DNA of 64,000 nt from an uncultured Phascolarctobacterium sp. (GTDB lineage Bacteria; Bacillota; Negativicutes; Acidaminococcales; Acidaminococcaceae), in NCBI GenBank assembly GCA_900541915.1, contig UQLS01000002.1, positions 1 through 64,000 of the forward strand, written 5' to 3'. Positions 52,735 through 61,496 of this stretch are shown here, one piece after another. Numbering within the stretch: position 1 is the stretch's first letter; each line of letters begins with the position of its first letter. The position numbers and the translations under genes were made by a program. The notes under the pieces are model-generated. The model saw only the letters and a list, made by a program, of their open reading frames with translations. It did not search any database and had not been told where the DNA came from.

Positions 52735-52810
52735 GGGGGCGTAGCTCAGCTGGGAGAGCACCTGCCTTGCAAGCAGGGGGTCAGGAGTTCGATTCTCCTC
52801 GTCTCCACCA
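52735..52810 (+). tRNA. tRNA-Ala (TGC)
   Basis: A 76-base cloverleaf with anticodon TGC in CTTGCAA, encoded CCA and the G3-U70 wobble pair in the acceptor stem, the identity element for alanyl-tRNA synthetase. Confidence 0.96.
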
Positions 52811-52820
52811 AATAAAAAGC

Positions 52821-52856
52821 AAAGCGCAGACATTGTGTCTGCGCTTTTTTGTTTTT
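52821..52856 (+). terminator. Terminator after the tRNA pair
   Basis: AAAGCGCAGAC, loop, GTCTGCGCTTT, then T-run. Confidence 0.88.
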
Positions 52857-52879
52857 TAATGAAAAATTTAATTACTTTA

Positions 52880-52909
52880 TTGCAGTTGTTTTTAAACTAA
52901 ATGTATACT
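52880..52909 (+). promoter_or_regulatory. Possible promoter of the SLH-porin gene
   Basis: TTGCAG, 18-base spacer, TATACT. It would give a ~240-base leader; the rest of 52910-53151 is very AT-rich and holds other weak candidates (for example TTGCAA with TAAATT near 52994-53020). No clear structure seen. Confidence 0.4.
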
Positions 52910-53151
52910 GATAAACTAAAAAAATATAGCAAATAATAATTTATTACCATTAAGATTAAATTTGTGAATAAAATATGTACTAAAATTAAGCTTGCAAAAA
53001 GATAAAAAACATGATAAATTGCAAATATAATCTTACTAATACACATAAATTTTAAAGTTATTAAGAGGAAACAAGGCTACTCTGAATAAAATATAAAGAA
53101 TATGTGGAGCAGTGAGATTTGAACATCTTATTTTCTAAGGAGGAATTTATC

Positions 53152-54366
53152 ATGCAAAAATCTTTAGTACTGGCCATGGCTATGGCTTTAGGCGTAACTG
53201 CTTCCGCGTATGCGGCAAATCCTTTCTCCGATGTACCGGCTGGTCATTGGGCGTATGACAGTGTAAACAAACTAGCTGAAGCTGGTGTAGTTGAGGGTTA
53301 TCCTGATGGTACTTACGGCGGCAGCAAACTGATGACTCGTTATGAAATGGCACAAATTGTAGCCAAAGCGATGGCGAAAGGCGCTGACGTAGATAAATTG
53401 GCTGCAGAATTTGCTGAAGAACTGGATTCTTTAGGTGTGCGTGTAGCAAATTTGGAAGAAAAATCTGACAATGTAAAAATCACTGGTGAAATACGTTATC
53501 GCTATGCAGATTCTCACGCAGAAGGCTATACCAATGATTTACGTTCCAGACTCTGGGTAAGCGGTCAGGTGAATGATGACTGGAATTATGTGGGAATGAT
53601 TGAAAATACCCAAGATTTCGGCAACGATAATGGTGATGAAAAGACCAGCTTCAAACGTGCTTATGTACAGGGCAGACTGGGCGGTCTTGATGTAACTGCC
53701 GGACGCTATAATCTGTTTGTTGCTAATGGCAATATTTATGATACCGATGCAGATGGCGCACAGGTAACTTATGGTGATAAAGTACAAATTACTGGTTTTG
53801 CAGGTAAAGGAACTGACTTCGAATTTGAGGATGAAAAAGGTTCCTATGGTAATTATGCAGGTGCGGAATTAAATGCTGCACTGGGTAAAAATATGAATTT
53901 ACTTGGCGGCTATGTTAATTTCAAGGATATGTATACAATTGACCAAAAAACTGGCACTGATAATAATATCTGGTATGCCGGAGCTGCCTATAATGTTGGT
54001 GACGTAACATTGGATGGTATGTATCTGAAAGGTGACATGAAAAACCTTAAAGGTGAAAAAGCTACCACAGATAATGATGGCTATGTACTTGGTATTTCTT
54101 ATAAAGGCGCACAGGCTGATGAAGCCGGCAGCTGGGGTTTATGGGCAAAATACTATAATCAAGGCGGACAAACCTATGTAGCAGGCGCTCATACTACAGA
54201 TGCTAATACTTTTGGTATTGATGGTTTTAAAGGTTACGGTGTAGCAGCAAATTACGCTTTTGCTAAAAATATTGTTGGTACGGTAGCTTACTACGATACT
54301 GAAAGCAAAATGGACAGCAAGAAAGATGACCAGATTATCTGGAGTGATCTGACTTTCTTGTTCTAA
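53152..54366 (+). CDS. SLH-domain outer-membrane porin (OmpM-like)
   Basis: AAGGAGG precedes the ATG at 53152. The 404-residue precursor has a signal peptide (cleavage after ASAYA), one SLH domain (about 23-75, FSDVPAGHWAYDSVNKLAEAG...GYPDGTYGG), a coiled coil (about 82-108) and a beta-barrel ending WSDLTFLF with terminal Phe, the BAM recognition pattern. In Negativicutes this protein class tethers the outer membrane to polyamine-decorated peptidoglycan and forms pores. Likely highly expressed. It is the strongest taxonomic marker in the window. Confidence 0.93.
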   Translation: MQKSLVLAMAMALGVTASAYAANPFSDVPAGHWAYDSVNKLAEAGVVEGYPDGTYGGSKLMTRYEMAQIVAKAMAKGADVDKLAAEFAEELDSLGVRVANLEEKSDNVKITGEIRYRYADSHAEGYTNDLRSRLWVSGQVNDDWNYVGMIENTQDFGNDNGDEKTSFKRAYVQGRLGGLDVTAGRYNLFVANGNIYDTDADGAQVTYGDKVQITGFAGKGTDFEFEDEKGSYGNYAGAELNAALGKNMNLLGGYVNFKDMYTIDQKTGTDNNIWYAGAAYNVGDVTLDGMYLKGDMKNLKGEKATTDNDGYVLGISYKGAQADEAGSWGLWAKYYNQGGQTYVAGAHTTDANTFGIDGFKGYGVAANYAFAKNIVGTVAYYDTESKMDSKKDDQIIWSDLTFLF

Positions 54367-54379
54367 AAAGTATAAGTAT

Positions 54380-54414
54380 AAAAACAGAACGGTTTTAACC
54401 GTTCTGTTTTTTTG
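54380..54414 (+). terminator. Terminator after the SLH-porin gene
   Basis: AACAGAACGGTT directly opposed to AACCGTTCTGTT, then T-run. The following ~200 bases are AT-rich with no gene. Confidence 0.85.
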
Positions 54415-54614
54415 TCTGTAATTATAGTTTGTTTATACTGAGTTATATTCTGTACAGATTATAAGGTATCTTTAGGTTTGATTTTTAAAGATGATATATA
54501 GCATACTCTAAATATAATTGTATATTTATATAAGATATACTTATTTTTACAAAGTTACGGTATGTATATGAAAGGAAGAAAAGAAAAAATACGTGTATAC
54601 AATTTGATGTTGTA

Positions 54615-54643
54615 TTGAGATATATTTTGAGTTATGTTACAAT
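54615..54643 (+). promoter_or_regulatory. Possible promoter of the first AGCS symporter
   Basis: TTGAGA (54615-54620), 17-base spacer, TACAAT (54638-54643). Confidence 0.5.
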
Positions 54644-54706
54644 AAAATCCGTAAGTTATTAAATATACAGTACATGTAAATTTTATTAGTTGTGGGGGCG
54701 TTAATT

Positions 54707-56095
54707 ATGTTGGAATTTTTGAACATGGTGGATAGCTTTGTCTGGGGTCCGCCGCTGATGATTTTGCTTATTGGTACAGGCGTGCTACTGACTGTTCGTC
54801 TTGGACTTTTGCAGGTTATGAAGTTGCCGAAAGCGTTAGCTTTGATTTTTACGGCGCGTAATTCCGGTAATGGTGATATCAACAGTTTCCAGGCTTTGTG
54901 TACAGCACTGGCAGCAACAGTTGGTACCGGTAATATTGTAGGCGTTGCGACTGCTATTAAAGCCGGTGGTCCTGGTGCACTGTTCTGGATGTGGCTGGCT
55001 GCATTCTTTGGTATGGCTACCAAGTATGCAGAAGGTGTACTGGCGGTTAAATATCGTACTGTGGATGAAAACGGTAATGCTTCCGGCGGTCCGATGTACT
55101 ATATTGAACAAGGTCTCGGCAAGTCCTTTAAACCTCTGGCAGTACTGTTCTCCATATTTGGTGTTATGACTGCCTGCCTGGGTTCCGGTACTTTTACTCA
55201 GGTTAACGCAATCACTTCTATTACTGAAGTTTCTTTGGGCATTCCTGTTATCTATACTGCCGCTGTACTCACTGTACTGGTTGCAGTTGTTACTATCGGC
55301 GGCCTGCAGTCTATTGCAAAGGTTGCCAGCAAGATAGTTCCGTTTATGGCAGTGCTTTATGTTATTACTACTGTTTCCGTACTCGTTTATTATTCTGACA
55401 AGGTTGCAGACGCTTTCATGCTGGTTATCAATAGTGCTTTCAATCCTACTGCTGCTATGGGCGGTTTCCTGGGTGCTACGGTAATGGTTGCAATGCGTAA
55501 CGGTGTTGCCCGCGGTATTTTCTCTAACGAAGCAGGTCTCGGCAGTGCTCCTATCGTAGCTGCGGCTGCTAAAACAAAATGGCCTGCAGAACAAGGCCTG
55601 GTATCTATGACTGGTACTTTCATTGATACCATCATCATCTGCTCTTTGACTGGTCTGACTCTTATTGTCAGCGGTGTATGGTGCGGCGATGTTAACGGTG
55701 CTGCTATGACTGAGGCTGCATTCTCTTCTGCATTCCCGTATGCAGCTAAATATCTCTTAACTGCCGGTCTCGTACTCTTTGCTTTTACTACCATCATCGG
55801 CTGGAACTATTATGGTGAACGCTGCGTTGAATATTTATTCGGCGTTAAAGGCATCAAACCGTATCGTTATATCTTTATCGGTCTGGTTGCTATCGGCGCT
55901 TTCCTGAAACTGGAAATGATCTGGGTATTGGCAGATATTGTAAACGGCTTAATGGCTATTCCTAACTTGATTGCTCTTATTGGTCTCAGCGGCGTAGTTG
56001 TTGCTGAAACCAAAGCATATTTCGCATATTGGGAAAAAGTGCATAGCCGCAAAAGACAAATTAAAGAATTCACTGCTGCTGTGCAGAAACAATAA
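54707..56095 (+). CDS. Alanine/glycine:cation symporter (AGCS family), copy 1
   Basis: The ATG at 54707 lies eight bases after GGGGG. The 462-residue protein has the AGCS features: VWGPPLMILLIGTGVLLTVRLGLLQ at the N-terminus, ALAATVGTGNIVGVATAI, GGPGALFWMWLAAFFGMATKYAE and NEAGLGSAPIVAAAA. About eleven helices. It imports alanine or glycine with Na+ or H+. It is a close paralogue of the gene at 56450, but no riboswitch precedes it. No clear terminator follows. Confidence 0.93.
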   Translation: MLEFLNMVDSFVWGPPLMILLIGTGVLLTVRLGLLQVMKLPKALALIFTARNSGNGDINSFQALCTALAATVGTGNIVGVATAIKAGGPGALFWMWLAAFFGMATKYAEGVLAVKYRTVDENGNASGGPMYYIEQGLGKSFKPLAVLFSIFGVMTACLGSGTFTQVNAITSITEVSLGIPVIYTAAVLTVLVAVVTIGGLQSIAKVASKIVPFMAVLYVITTVSVLVYYSDKVADAFMLVINSAFNPTAAMGGFLGATVMVAMRNGVARGIFSNEAGLGSAPIVAAAAKTKWPAEQGLVSMTGTFIDTIIICSLTGLTLIVSGVWCGDVNGAAMTEAAFSSAFPYAAKYLLTAGLVLFAFTTIIGWNYYGERCVEYLFGVKGIKPYRYIFIGLVAIGAFLKLEMIWVLADIVNGLMAIPNLIALIGLSGVVVAETKAYFAYWEKVHSRKRQIKEFTAAVQKQ

Positions 56096-56122
56096 GAAAA
56101 AATAAAAAATTAGAAAAAGTGC

Positions 56123-56150
56123 TTGCATATCAGTAAAAATGTGCTATAAT
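56123..56150 (+). promoter_or_regulatory. Promoter of the glycine riboswitch transcript
   Basis: TTGCAT (56123-56128), 16-base spacer, TATAAT (56145-56150). Confidence 0.75.
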
Positions 56151-56182
56151 TACACACATAAGTAAATATTGAGTGGATGATG

Positions 56183-56345
56183 TATATGGGAGAAGGTTTT
56201 TACCTACCGAAGGAGCAAAACTCTCAGGTGCTTGAAAAAGCGGAACCGTATATGGACACAACTCTGGAGAGTCCCTTAAATGGGCGCCGAAGGTGCACGG
56301 ATGGCAACATCCTTATCTCTCAGGCCAGTGGACAGAGAACAGTTG
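56183..56345 (+). ncRNA. Tandem glycine riboswitch
   Basis: Two glycine aptamers lie in series. The first has GGGAGAAGG, ACCGAAGGAGCAA, CTCTCAGG and TGGACACAACTCTGGAGAG; the second has GGAGAGTCCC, GCGCCGAAGGTGCA, ATCTCTCAGG and GGACAGAG. These are the conserved gcvT-type core blocks in the right order, joined by a short linker. A terminator 37 bases downstream makes this a transcriptional switch in front of an amino acid symporter. Whether glycine turns the gene on or off cannot be settled by eye. Confidence 0.93.
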
Positions 56346-56381
56346 TATATATGGCTTATTTGTCATATCTTCATTGACCTC

Positions 56382-56416
56382 AACCAGAGTATTATCAGAT
56401 ACTCTGGTTTTTTATT
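56382..56416 (+). terminator. Expression-platform terminator of the glycine riboswitch
   Basis: AACCAGAGTAT pairs with ATACTCTGGTT followed by T-run, between the aptamers and the symporter start. Confidence 0.88.
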
Positions 56417-56449
56417 TACTTAAAAATAAGATGGAGAGGGAGTTTAACA

Positions 56450-57793
56450 ATGCTGGAATTATTGAATCAAATTGATACTTTTGTATGGGGGCCGCCTCTG
56501 TTGGCTTTGCTGGTAGGTACCGGTATCTGGCTGACTATCAGATTACGTCTGCTGCAGGTTTTCAAATTAGGCAGTGCTCTTAAGCTTATATTTTGTGCTA
56601 AAAATGACGGCAGCGGCGACGTAAACAGTTTCCGTGCTTTGTGTACTGCACTTGCTGCAACTGTCGGCACCGGCAACATCGTAGGTGTTGCAACTGCTAT
56701 TAAAGCCGGTGGTCCCGGTGCTATCTTCTGGATGTGGATTGCTGCTTTCTTCGGTATGGCTACAAAATATGCAGAATGCCTTTTGGCTGTAAAATATCGT
56801 ACTGTGGATGCTAACGGTGCTATTTCCGGCGGCCCGATGTACTACATTGAAAATGGCTTAGGCAAAAAATACAAACCTCTGGCTGTCATCTTTGCTGTGT
56901 TCGGTATTCTTTGTGCTTACTTTGGTATCGGTACTTTTGCTCAGGTAAATTCTATTGTTGAAATTACCAGAATTTCTGCTGGTATCCCCGTTGTTTATAC
57001 TGGTATTGCTTTGACTGTACTGGTTGCGGTAGTAACTATTGGTGGTTTAAAATCCATTGCTCGTGTTGCCGGCAAAATAGTTCCGTTAATGGCTCTGCTG
57101 TACTTTGTTACTACTGTTGGTATCCTGATTACCTTTGCAGATCAGGTACCTGCAGCTGCAGCGCTGATTATTGAATCTGCTTTTAATCCTACTGCTGCCA
57201 GCGGCGGTTTCCTGGGTGCTACCGTAATGATGGCAATGCGCAACGGTGTTGCCCGCGGCGTATTCTCCAATGAATCCGGTCTTGGTAGTGCTCCTATCGT
57301 AGCTGCGGCTGCTAAAACAAAATGGCCTGCAGAACAAGGCTTGATTTCTATGACTGGTACCTTTATTGATACTATTATTATCTGCACCTTGACCGGCCTG
57401 ACTCTGGTTGTTACCGGTGTATGGCAGGGCGATCTGAATGGTGCTGCTATGACCGAGCAGGCATTTGTTATGGGCTTCCCGACTTTCGGCAGCATGCTTT
57501 TGATGGTAGGCCTGGTACTGTTTGCTTTTACTACTATCCTTGGCTGGAACTACTACGGTGAACGCTGCGTTGAATATCTCATGGGCGTTAAAGCAATCCT
57601 GCCGTATCGCCTGATTTTCATCGGCTTGATTGCCTGCGGTCCTTTCCTGAAATTGGAAGAAATCTGGGTACTGGCAGATATTGTTAACGGTTTGATGGCT
57701 ATTCCGAACTTGATTGCATTGCTTGCTTTGACTGGTGTGATTGTTGCTGAAACTAAAAAATATCAGGAACATCTTAAAGAACAGAAAAAATAA
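56450..57793 (+). CDS. Glycine/alanine:cation symporter (AGCS family), copy 2, riboswitch-controlled
   Basis: AGAGGGAG precedes the ATG. The 447-residue protein matches copy 1 along its whole length with the same motifs (ALAATVGTGNIVGVATAI; NESGLGSAPIVAAAA). The tandem glycine riboswitch directly upstream points to glycine as a substrate or signal. The two genes share a 54-base stretch (55544-55597 and 57287-57340) identical even at silent sites. A terminator follows. Confidence 0.94.
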   Translation: MLELLNQIDTFVWGPPLLALLVGTGIWLTIRLRLLQVFKLGSALKLIFCAKNDGSGDVNSFRALCTALAATVGTGNIVGVATAIKAGGPGAIFWMWIAAFFGMATKYAECLLAVKYRTVDANGAISGGPMYYIENGLGKKYKPLAVIFAVFGILCAYFGIGTFAQVNSIVEITRISAGIPVVYTGIALTVLVAVVTIGGLKSIARVAGKIVPLMALLYFVTTVGILITFADQVPAAAALIIESAFNPTAASGGFLGATVMMAMRNGVARGVFSNESGLGSAPIVAAAAKTKWPAEQGLISMTGTFIDTIIICTLTGLTLVVTGVWQGDLNGAAMTEQAFVMGFPTFGSMLLMVGLVLFAFTTILGWNYYGERCVEYLMGVKAILPYRLIFIGLIACGPFLKLEEIWVLADIVNGLMAIPNLIALLALTGVIVAETKKYQEHLKEQKK

Positions 57794-57803
57794 TCTAAAA
57801 ATT

Positions 57804-57843
57804 TTCAGGGCTGTCTTCGTAAGAAGGCGGCCCTGTTATTTTT
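57804..57843 (+). terminator. Terminator after AGCS copy 2
   Basis: CAGGGCTGTCTTC, loop GTAA, GAAGGCGGCCCTG with T-rich tail. Confidence 0.8.
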
Positions 57844-57913
57844 ATATGTGCAGAAATCGCAAAAATTTGATATGATATATAAAGTCAATATTTTCAGAAA
57901 AAGGGGATAGGAT

Positions 57914-59218
57914 ATGTTTCAGCATTTATTAGAGTATGAAGCTGATAAAAGCTTCGCGGCTCTGTTGCCTATAGGGGTATTTATTGTTTTATTCGTAGGA
58001 AGCGGCTTAGTTACCGGTGATTTTTATTTAATGCCTACAACGCTGGCTTTTCTGATTGCTCTTTTAGTAGCGCTGCTGCAAAATAAGCGTTTTACTTTTG
58101 AGCAGAAATTATATGTTGCGTCCAGCGGGGCCGGTGACAGCAATATTATTACCATGTGCCTGATTTATCTGCTGGCAGGTATTTTTTCTGCTGTGGTAAC
58201 GGCTGCCGGAGGCGTAACCAGCACTGTTAATCTGGCGCTGTCTTTTATTCCGGCTTACCTTGCAGTAATGGGCCTTTTTATTATGGGCTGCTTTATCTCT
58301 ATTTCTATGGGTACTTCTATGGGCACTATTGCTGCTCTGGCGCCAATTGCCATCGACATCAGCGGCAAGACTGGCTATGAAATGCCTTTGTGTATCGGGG
58401 CAGTAGTATGCGGCGCTATGTTTGGCGATAATCTTTCCATGATTTCTGATACTACTATTGCTGCGGTGCGTACTCAAGGCTGTGCTATGAAGGATAAATT
58501 TTTGGCAAATATCAGAATCGTTATGCCGGCGGCGATTATTACAGCTATAATTTTTCTTGTAATTGCCAGCGGCAGTGATTATAAGCAAAGTGCTGATACC
58601 AGCTATAATATTATTCAGGTAGTGCCGTATCTGTTAATTTTGCTGGGTGCTTTGGCAGGGGTTAATGTGTTTACTCTGCTTATTGGCGGTTCTATTCTTT
58701 CTGTCTTGGCAGGACTGTACACAGGCTCACTGGCAGCAAATAAAATTCTTGCTACAGTTGGTACCGGACTTTCTTCCATGTATGAGATTACTATTATTGC
58801 TATCCTGGCTTCCTGTATCAGTGCTCTGGTAAGAATGAACGGTGGTTTTGCCTGGATTCTGCACTATGTACAAAACAGTGTTTCCGGCTTTAGGGGCGCA
58901 CAGTTAGGTATAGGAATTTTGGTGCTACTTATGGATATTGCAACGGCTAATAATACGATTGCTATTGTTTTAGCTGGTCCCCTGGCGCAGCGTATTGCAT
59001 CTGCCTATAATATTTCACCTAAACGCAGTGCTTCGCTTTTAGACATCTTTGCTTCAGTTGGACAAGGTTTATTGCCTTACGGCGCACAGCTGCTTTCCGC
59101 TGCTGCATTGACAGGATTAACACCGCTGGCGATTATGCCGTATTTGTTCTATCCTGTTTTAATGTGTGTAAGTGTTCTTATTTTCATCTTTTTCAGTAAA
59201 CAAGAACAGATAGCTTAA
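57914..59218 (+). CDS. NhaC-family Na+/H+ antiporter-like permease
   Basis: The ATG follows AAAAGGGGATAGGAT. The 434-residue protein has about eleven helices with GTSMGTIAALAPIAIDIS, GAVVCGAMFGDNLSMISDTTIAA and a C-terminal SVGQGLLPYGAQLL, all typical of the NhaC/arginine-ornithine-antiporter-like group. It probably exchanges Na+ or an organic cation for H+. Position after two Na+-coupled symporters would fit sodium export, but it has its own leader and terminator. Confidence 0.88.
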   Translation: MFQHLLEYEADKSFAALLPIGVFIVLFVGSGLVTGDFYLMPTTLAFLIALLVALLQNKRFTFEQKLYVASSGAGDSNIITMCLIYLLAGIFSAVVTAAGGVTSTVNLALSFIPAYLAVMGLFIMGCFISISMGTSMGTIAALAPIAIDISGKTGYEMPLCIGAVVCGAMFGDNLSMISDTTIAAVRTQGCAMKDKFLANIRIVMPAAIITAIIFLVIASGSDYKQSADTSYNIIQVVPYLLILLGALAGVNVFTLLIGGSILSVLAGLYTGSLAANKILATVGTGLSSMYEITIIAILASCISALVRMNGGFAWILHYVQNSVSGFRGAQLGIGILVLLMDIATANNTIAIVLAGPLAQRIASAYNISPKRSASLLDIFASVGQGLLPYGAQLLSAAALTGLTPLAIMPYLFYPVLMCVSVLIFIFFSKQEQIA

Positions 59219-59221
59219 AAA

Positions 59222-59256
59222 AAGAAGCTGCAAAGCATTAGCTTTGCAGCTTTTTA
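59222..59256. terminator. Bidirectional terminator between convergent genes
   Basis: AAGCTGCAAAGC, loop ATTA, GCTTTGCAGCTT with flanking A- and T-runs. Confidence 0.85.
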
Positions 59257-59259
59257 CTA

Positions 59260-60456
59260 TTATATAAGGTTTTTATACATCAGCGGAGCAATTTCATTAT
59301 AGGGGAAGAAATATTCTACAAAACCTGCGGCGTAAGGTGCTACCTCATATAACTGGAAGTAAACCGTTAAGCCCTTATCCGTTAAATAAAAATCTTCCTT
59401 ACCGGTAAGCTGGACCTTATCAAAAAGGTATTTATCCTTATTTTGGTCTTTGGCAAGCTCGTTTAAAACGTTCAGATAAGTCTTATCAGCAAAGAGATCC
59501 GCCAGTTTGATTATTTCTCCTGTAGCTCTGTCTGCCGTCATACTGTAACGAATCGTCATGCCATGAGCGCCGCCGCTGTAGGTATAAATTGACTGCAGGA
59601 TGGATACGTAGGCACTGTTGTTGAGCTTAACTTCGTAATCAGCGTACATATGATAACGATTAGAATATTCCTGGCGTTCCTTGGCTTTAATATTTTGGCG
59701 CTTATGCACAAAATCTGCTACCTTGGCAATATCAGTAATTTCCTCAAAAGTGTAGCCGTTTTGCAAATAAAGAGGATTAGGCTGTCCATATTCATTGCTG
59801 TAATAAGGCAGATAAGCGTATAAGCTTTGGGCAATATTGCTGCTGAAGTAGTCCTGCATAGTTTGGAAACGGTTATTTTCAATAATTGGCATCCTGATAT
59901 CAGCAGCGCTTCCCTTGAAGCTGCCATCTTTGACTGATATGGGCTGCATATTTTCTATAGCTGCGTTGCCGCTGCCTTCATATGCTGCCAGTCCGTTTTT
60001 ATGCTCGGCATCGGTAAATACTGCCGCTATATAAGTTTTGCCGTTATATTCTTCCAGCCAGATACGTTTATCAGCGGTGGCATAGTGTAAACCATCAAAA
60101 AACATATCAGCAGAAGACTGCTTATGCAGACTTTGTACAAATTCTTTATTGAAAAGATTACTGCAATAGGAAGCAAATTCCTGCTCGTTATTGATAATAC
60201 GGGTTTGCTGACCGGCAAGAAGCAGACCTTTGGGATAGATAAACATTTTTGCTATAGCTGCAGTATCACCATTTTGGACTGCATCAATAAAACTGTTGAC
60301 GGTATTTGCCGCTGTTTCAGCTGTTAGCTGGGCAGCAGCTGTAGTATTTTGCACGCTTTTAGGCGTAGTTTCCGGAGTACTTGGTGCTGCATAAGTGGGC
60401 TGATATAAGAATAGCGCCAGACTGAGTGCTGCAAGACCTGCTGTTATTTTTCGCAT
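59260..60456 (-). CDS. Secreted NTF2-like/DUF3298 (RsiV/PdaC-like C-terminus) protein
   Basis: The ATG at 60456 follows AGGTGG; a GTG at 60465 overlaps it. The 398-residue precursor has a signal peptide (ending QPTYA), a Thr/Pro-rich linker, an NTF2/SnoaL-like segment (about 45-170: VNSFIDAVQNGDTAAIAKMF), then a DUF4163/DUF3298 module (about 195-398) with YTYSGGAHGMT and YEVAPYAAG...FPYNEI. That module occurs in PdaC, RsiV and lysozyme-binding anti-sigma factors. No catalytic motif is visible. It may bind cell-wall or lysozyme-like ligands; this is inference. Confidence 0.75.
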   Translation of the reverse strand: MRKITAGLAALSLALFLYQPTYAAPSTPETTPKSVQNTTAAAQLTAETAANTVNSFIDAVQNGDTAAIAKMFIYPKGLLLAGQQTRIINNEQEFASYCSNLFNKEFVQSLHKQSSADMFFDGLHYATADKRIWLEEYNGKTYIAAVFTDAEHKNGLAAYEGSGNAAIENMQPISVKDGSFKGSAADIRMPIIENNRFQTMQDYFSSNIAQSLYAYLPYYSNEYGQPNPLYLQNGYTFEEITDIAKVADFVHKRQNIKAKERQEYSNRYHMYADYEVKLNNSAYVSILQSIYTYSGGAHGMTIRYSMTADRATGEIIKLADLFADKTYLNVLNELAKDQNKDKYLFDKVQLTGKEDFYLTDKGLTVYFQLYEVAPYAAGFVEYFFPYNEIAPLMYKNLI

Positions 60457-60640
60457 GATTTCCACCTGCTTTCTGATTTATTTACATACAAGTAAAGTAT
60501 TAAATTTACCTCTTAATTCCACATCTGCCAGAAAAAACCTGCCGTATTTCGCCAATTTACAGAAATTTCAATATTTGTTACGGCAGCAGAATTTTAACTG
60601 TCTTTAGTGTTATAATTAAGAAAAAAAGTGAGGGGATATT

Positions 60641-61450
60641 ATGCCGTTAAAATTTCTTGCAGCAGATATTACTAAGGTAAAGGTTGACGCCATCGTTAAT
60701 GCAGCAGCACCGCATTTATTAGGCGGGGGCGGTGTTGACGGCTGTATTCACAGAGCTGCCGGACCGCAGCTTTTAGAGGAATGCCGTACTTTGGGCGGCT
60801 GTGCTACAGGGCAAGCCAAGCTTACCTGGGGTTATTGCTTGCCATGCAAATATGTTATTCATACGGTTGGACCGGTATGGCAAGGTGGAGATAAGCAGGA
60901 GAAAGAACTTTTAACCTCCTGTTATCAGAACTCTTTGCATCTGGCAGCAGAACATAATTGTAAAAGCATAACCTTTCCGATTATTTCTTCCGGTGTATAT
61001 GGCTATCTGAAAAAGCAGGCACTGAATGTGGCCATAAATACTATTGAAAGCTTTTTGCTGCAGCATGATATGCAGGTGTATATAGTGCTGTTTGATAAGG
61101 AGAGCTTTGGTATCTCTAATGAAGTTTATTTTGCTGCACATGAGTATATTGCTGAAAAGCTGCCGGAATATTCAGAAGCTTTTACTCTGCCGGAGACTGA
61201 GTGGCTGTCACAACAAAAGCTTTATTGCACAAAATTATGGGAAAAATCTAAAACTGTTTGTAATTTAGCACTTGATGAGTGGTATAAGCGTTGGAATGTT
61301 TATATCGAAGTTTTAAAAACAGGTGAGCCTGGTAGATTTTGTTTTTTGCAGGCTTTAATGATTGCAGAATATTGCCTGCAGCATGATGTTTGTGATTGGC
61401 AGTATATCAATGAAGTATTAACTGCCAGTGAGCTGCCTGTTTTAGCTTAA
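60641..61450 (+). CDS. Macrodomain (MacroD-like) ADP-ribosyl hydrolase with C-terminal extension
   Basis: GAGGGG lies before the ATG. Residues 1-170 form a macrodomain: DITKVKVDAIVNAAAPHLLGGGGVDGCIHRAAGPQL, VIHTVGPVW and FPIISSGVYGY. The catalytic-loop Asp after GGGGV is kept, but the highly conserved second Asn of NAAN is Ala. Residues ~175-269 are an unassigned helical, Trp/Cys-rich domain not found in standard O-acetyl-ADP-ribose deacetylases. It probably binds or removes ADP-ribose in the cytoplasm. Monocistronic. Confidence 0.85.
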   Translation: MPLKFLAADITKVKVDAIVNAAAPHLLGGGGVDGCIHRAAGPQLLEECRTLGGCATGQAKLTWGYCLPCKYVIHTVGPVWQGGDKQEKELLTSCYQNSLHLAAEHNCKSITFPIISSGVYGYLKKQALNVAINTIESFLLQHDMQVYIVLFDKESFGISNEVYFAAHEYIAEKLPEYSEAFTLPETEWLSQQKLYCTKLWEKSKTVCNLALDEWYKRWNVYIEVLKTGEPGRFCFLQALMIAEYCLQHDVCDWQYINEVLTASELPVLA

Positions 61451-61463
61451 AAGATAAAAGAAA

Positions 61464-61496
61464 AAAGGAACCTGATTTTCAGGTTCCTTTTTGTTT
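61464..61496. terminator. Bidirectional terminator between the macrodomain and Dcu genes
   Basis: AAAGGAACCTG, loop ATTTT, CAGGTTCCTTT with T-run. Confidence 0.85.

Noticed and set aside
56177..56475. Short plus-strand frames inside the glycine riboswitch
   Set aside because: They run through conserved aptamer cores and the terminator; the RNA structure explains the sequence.
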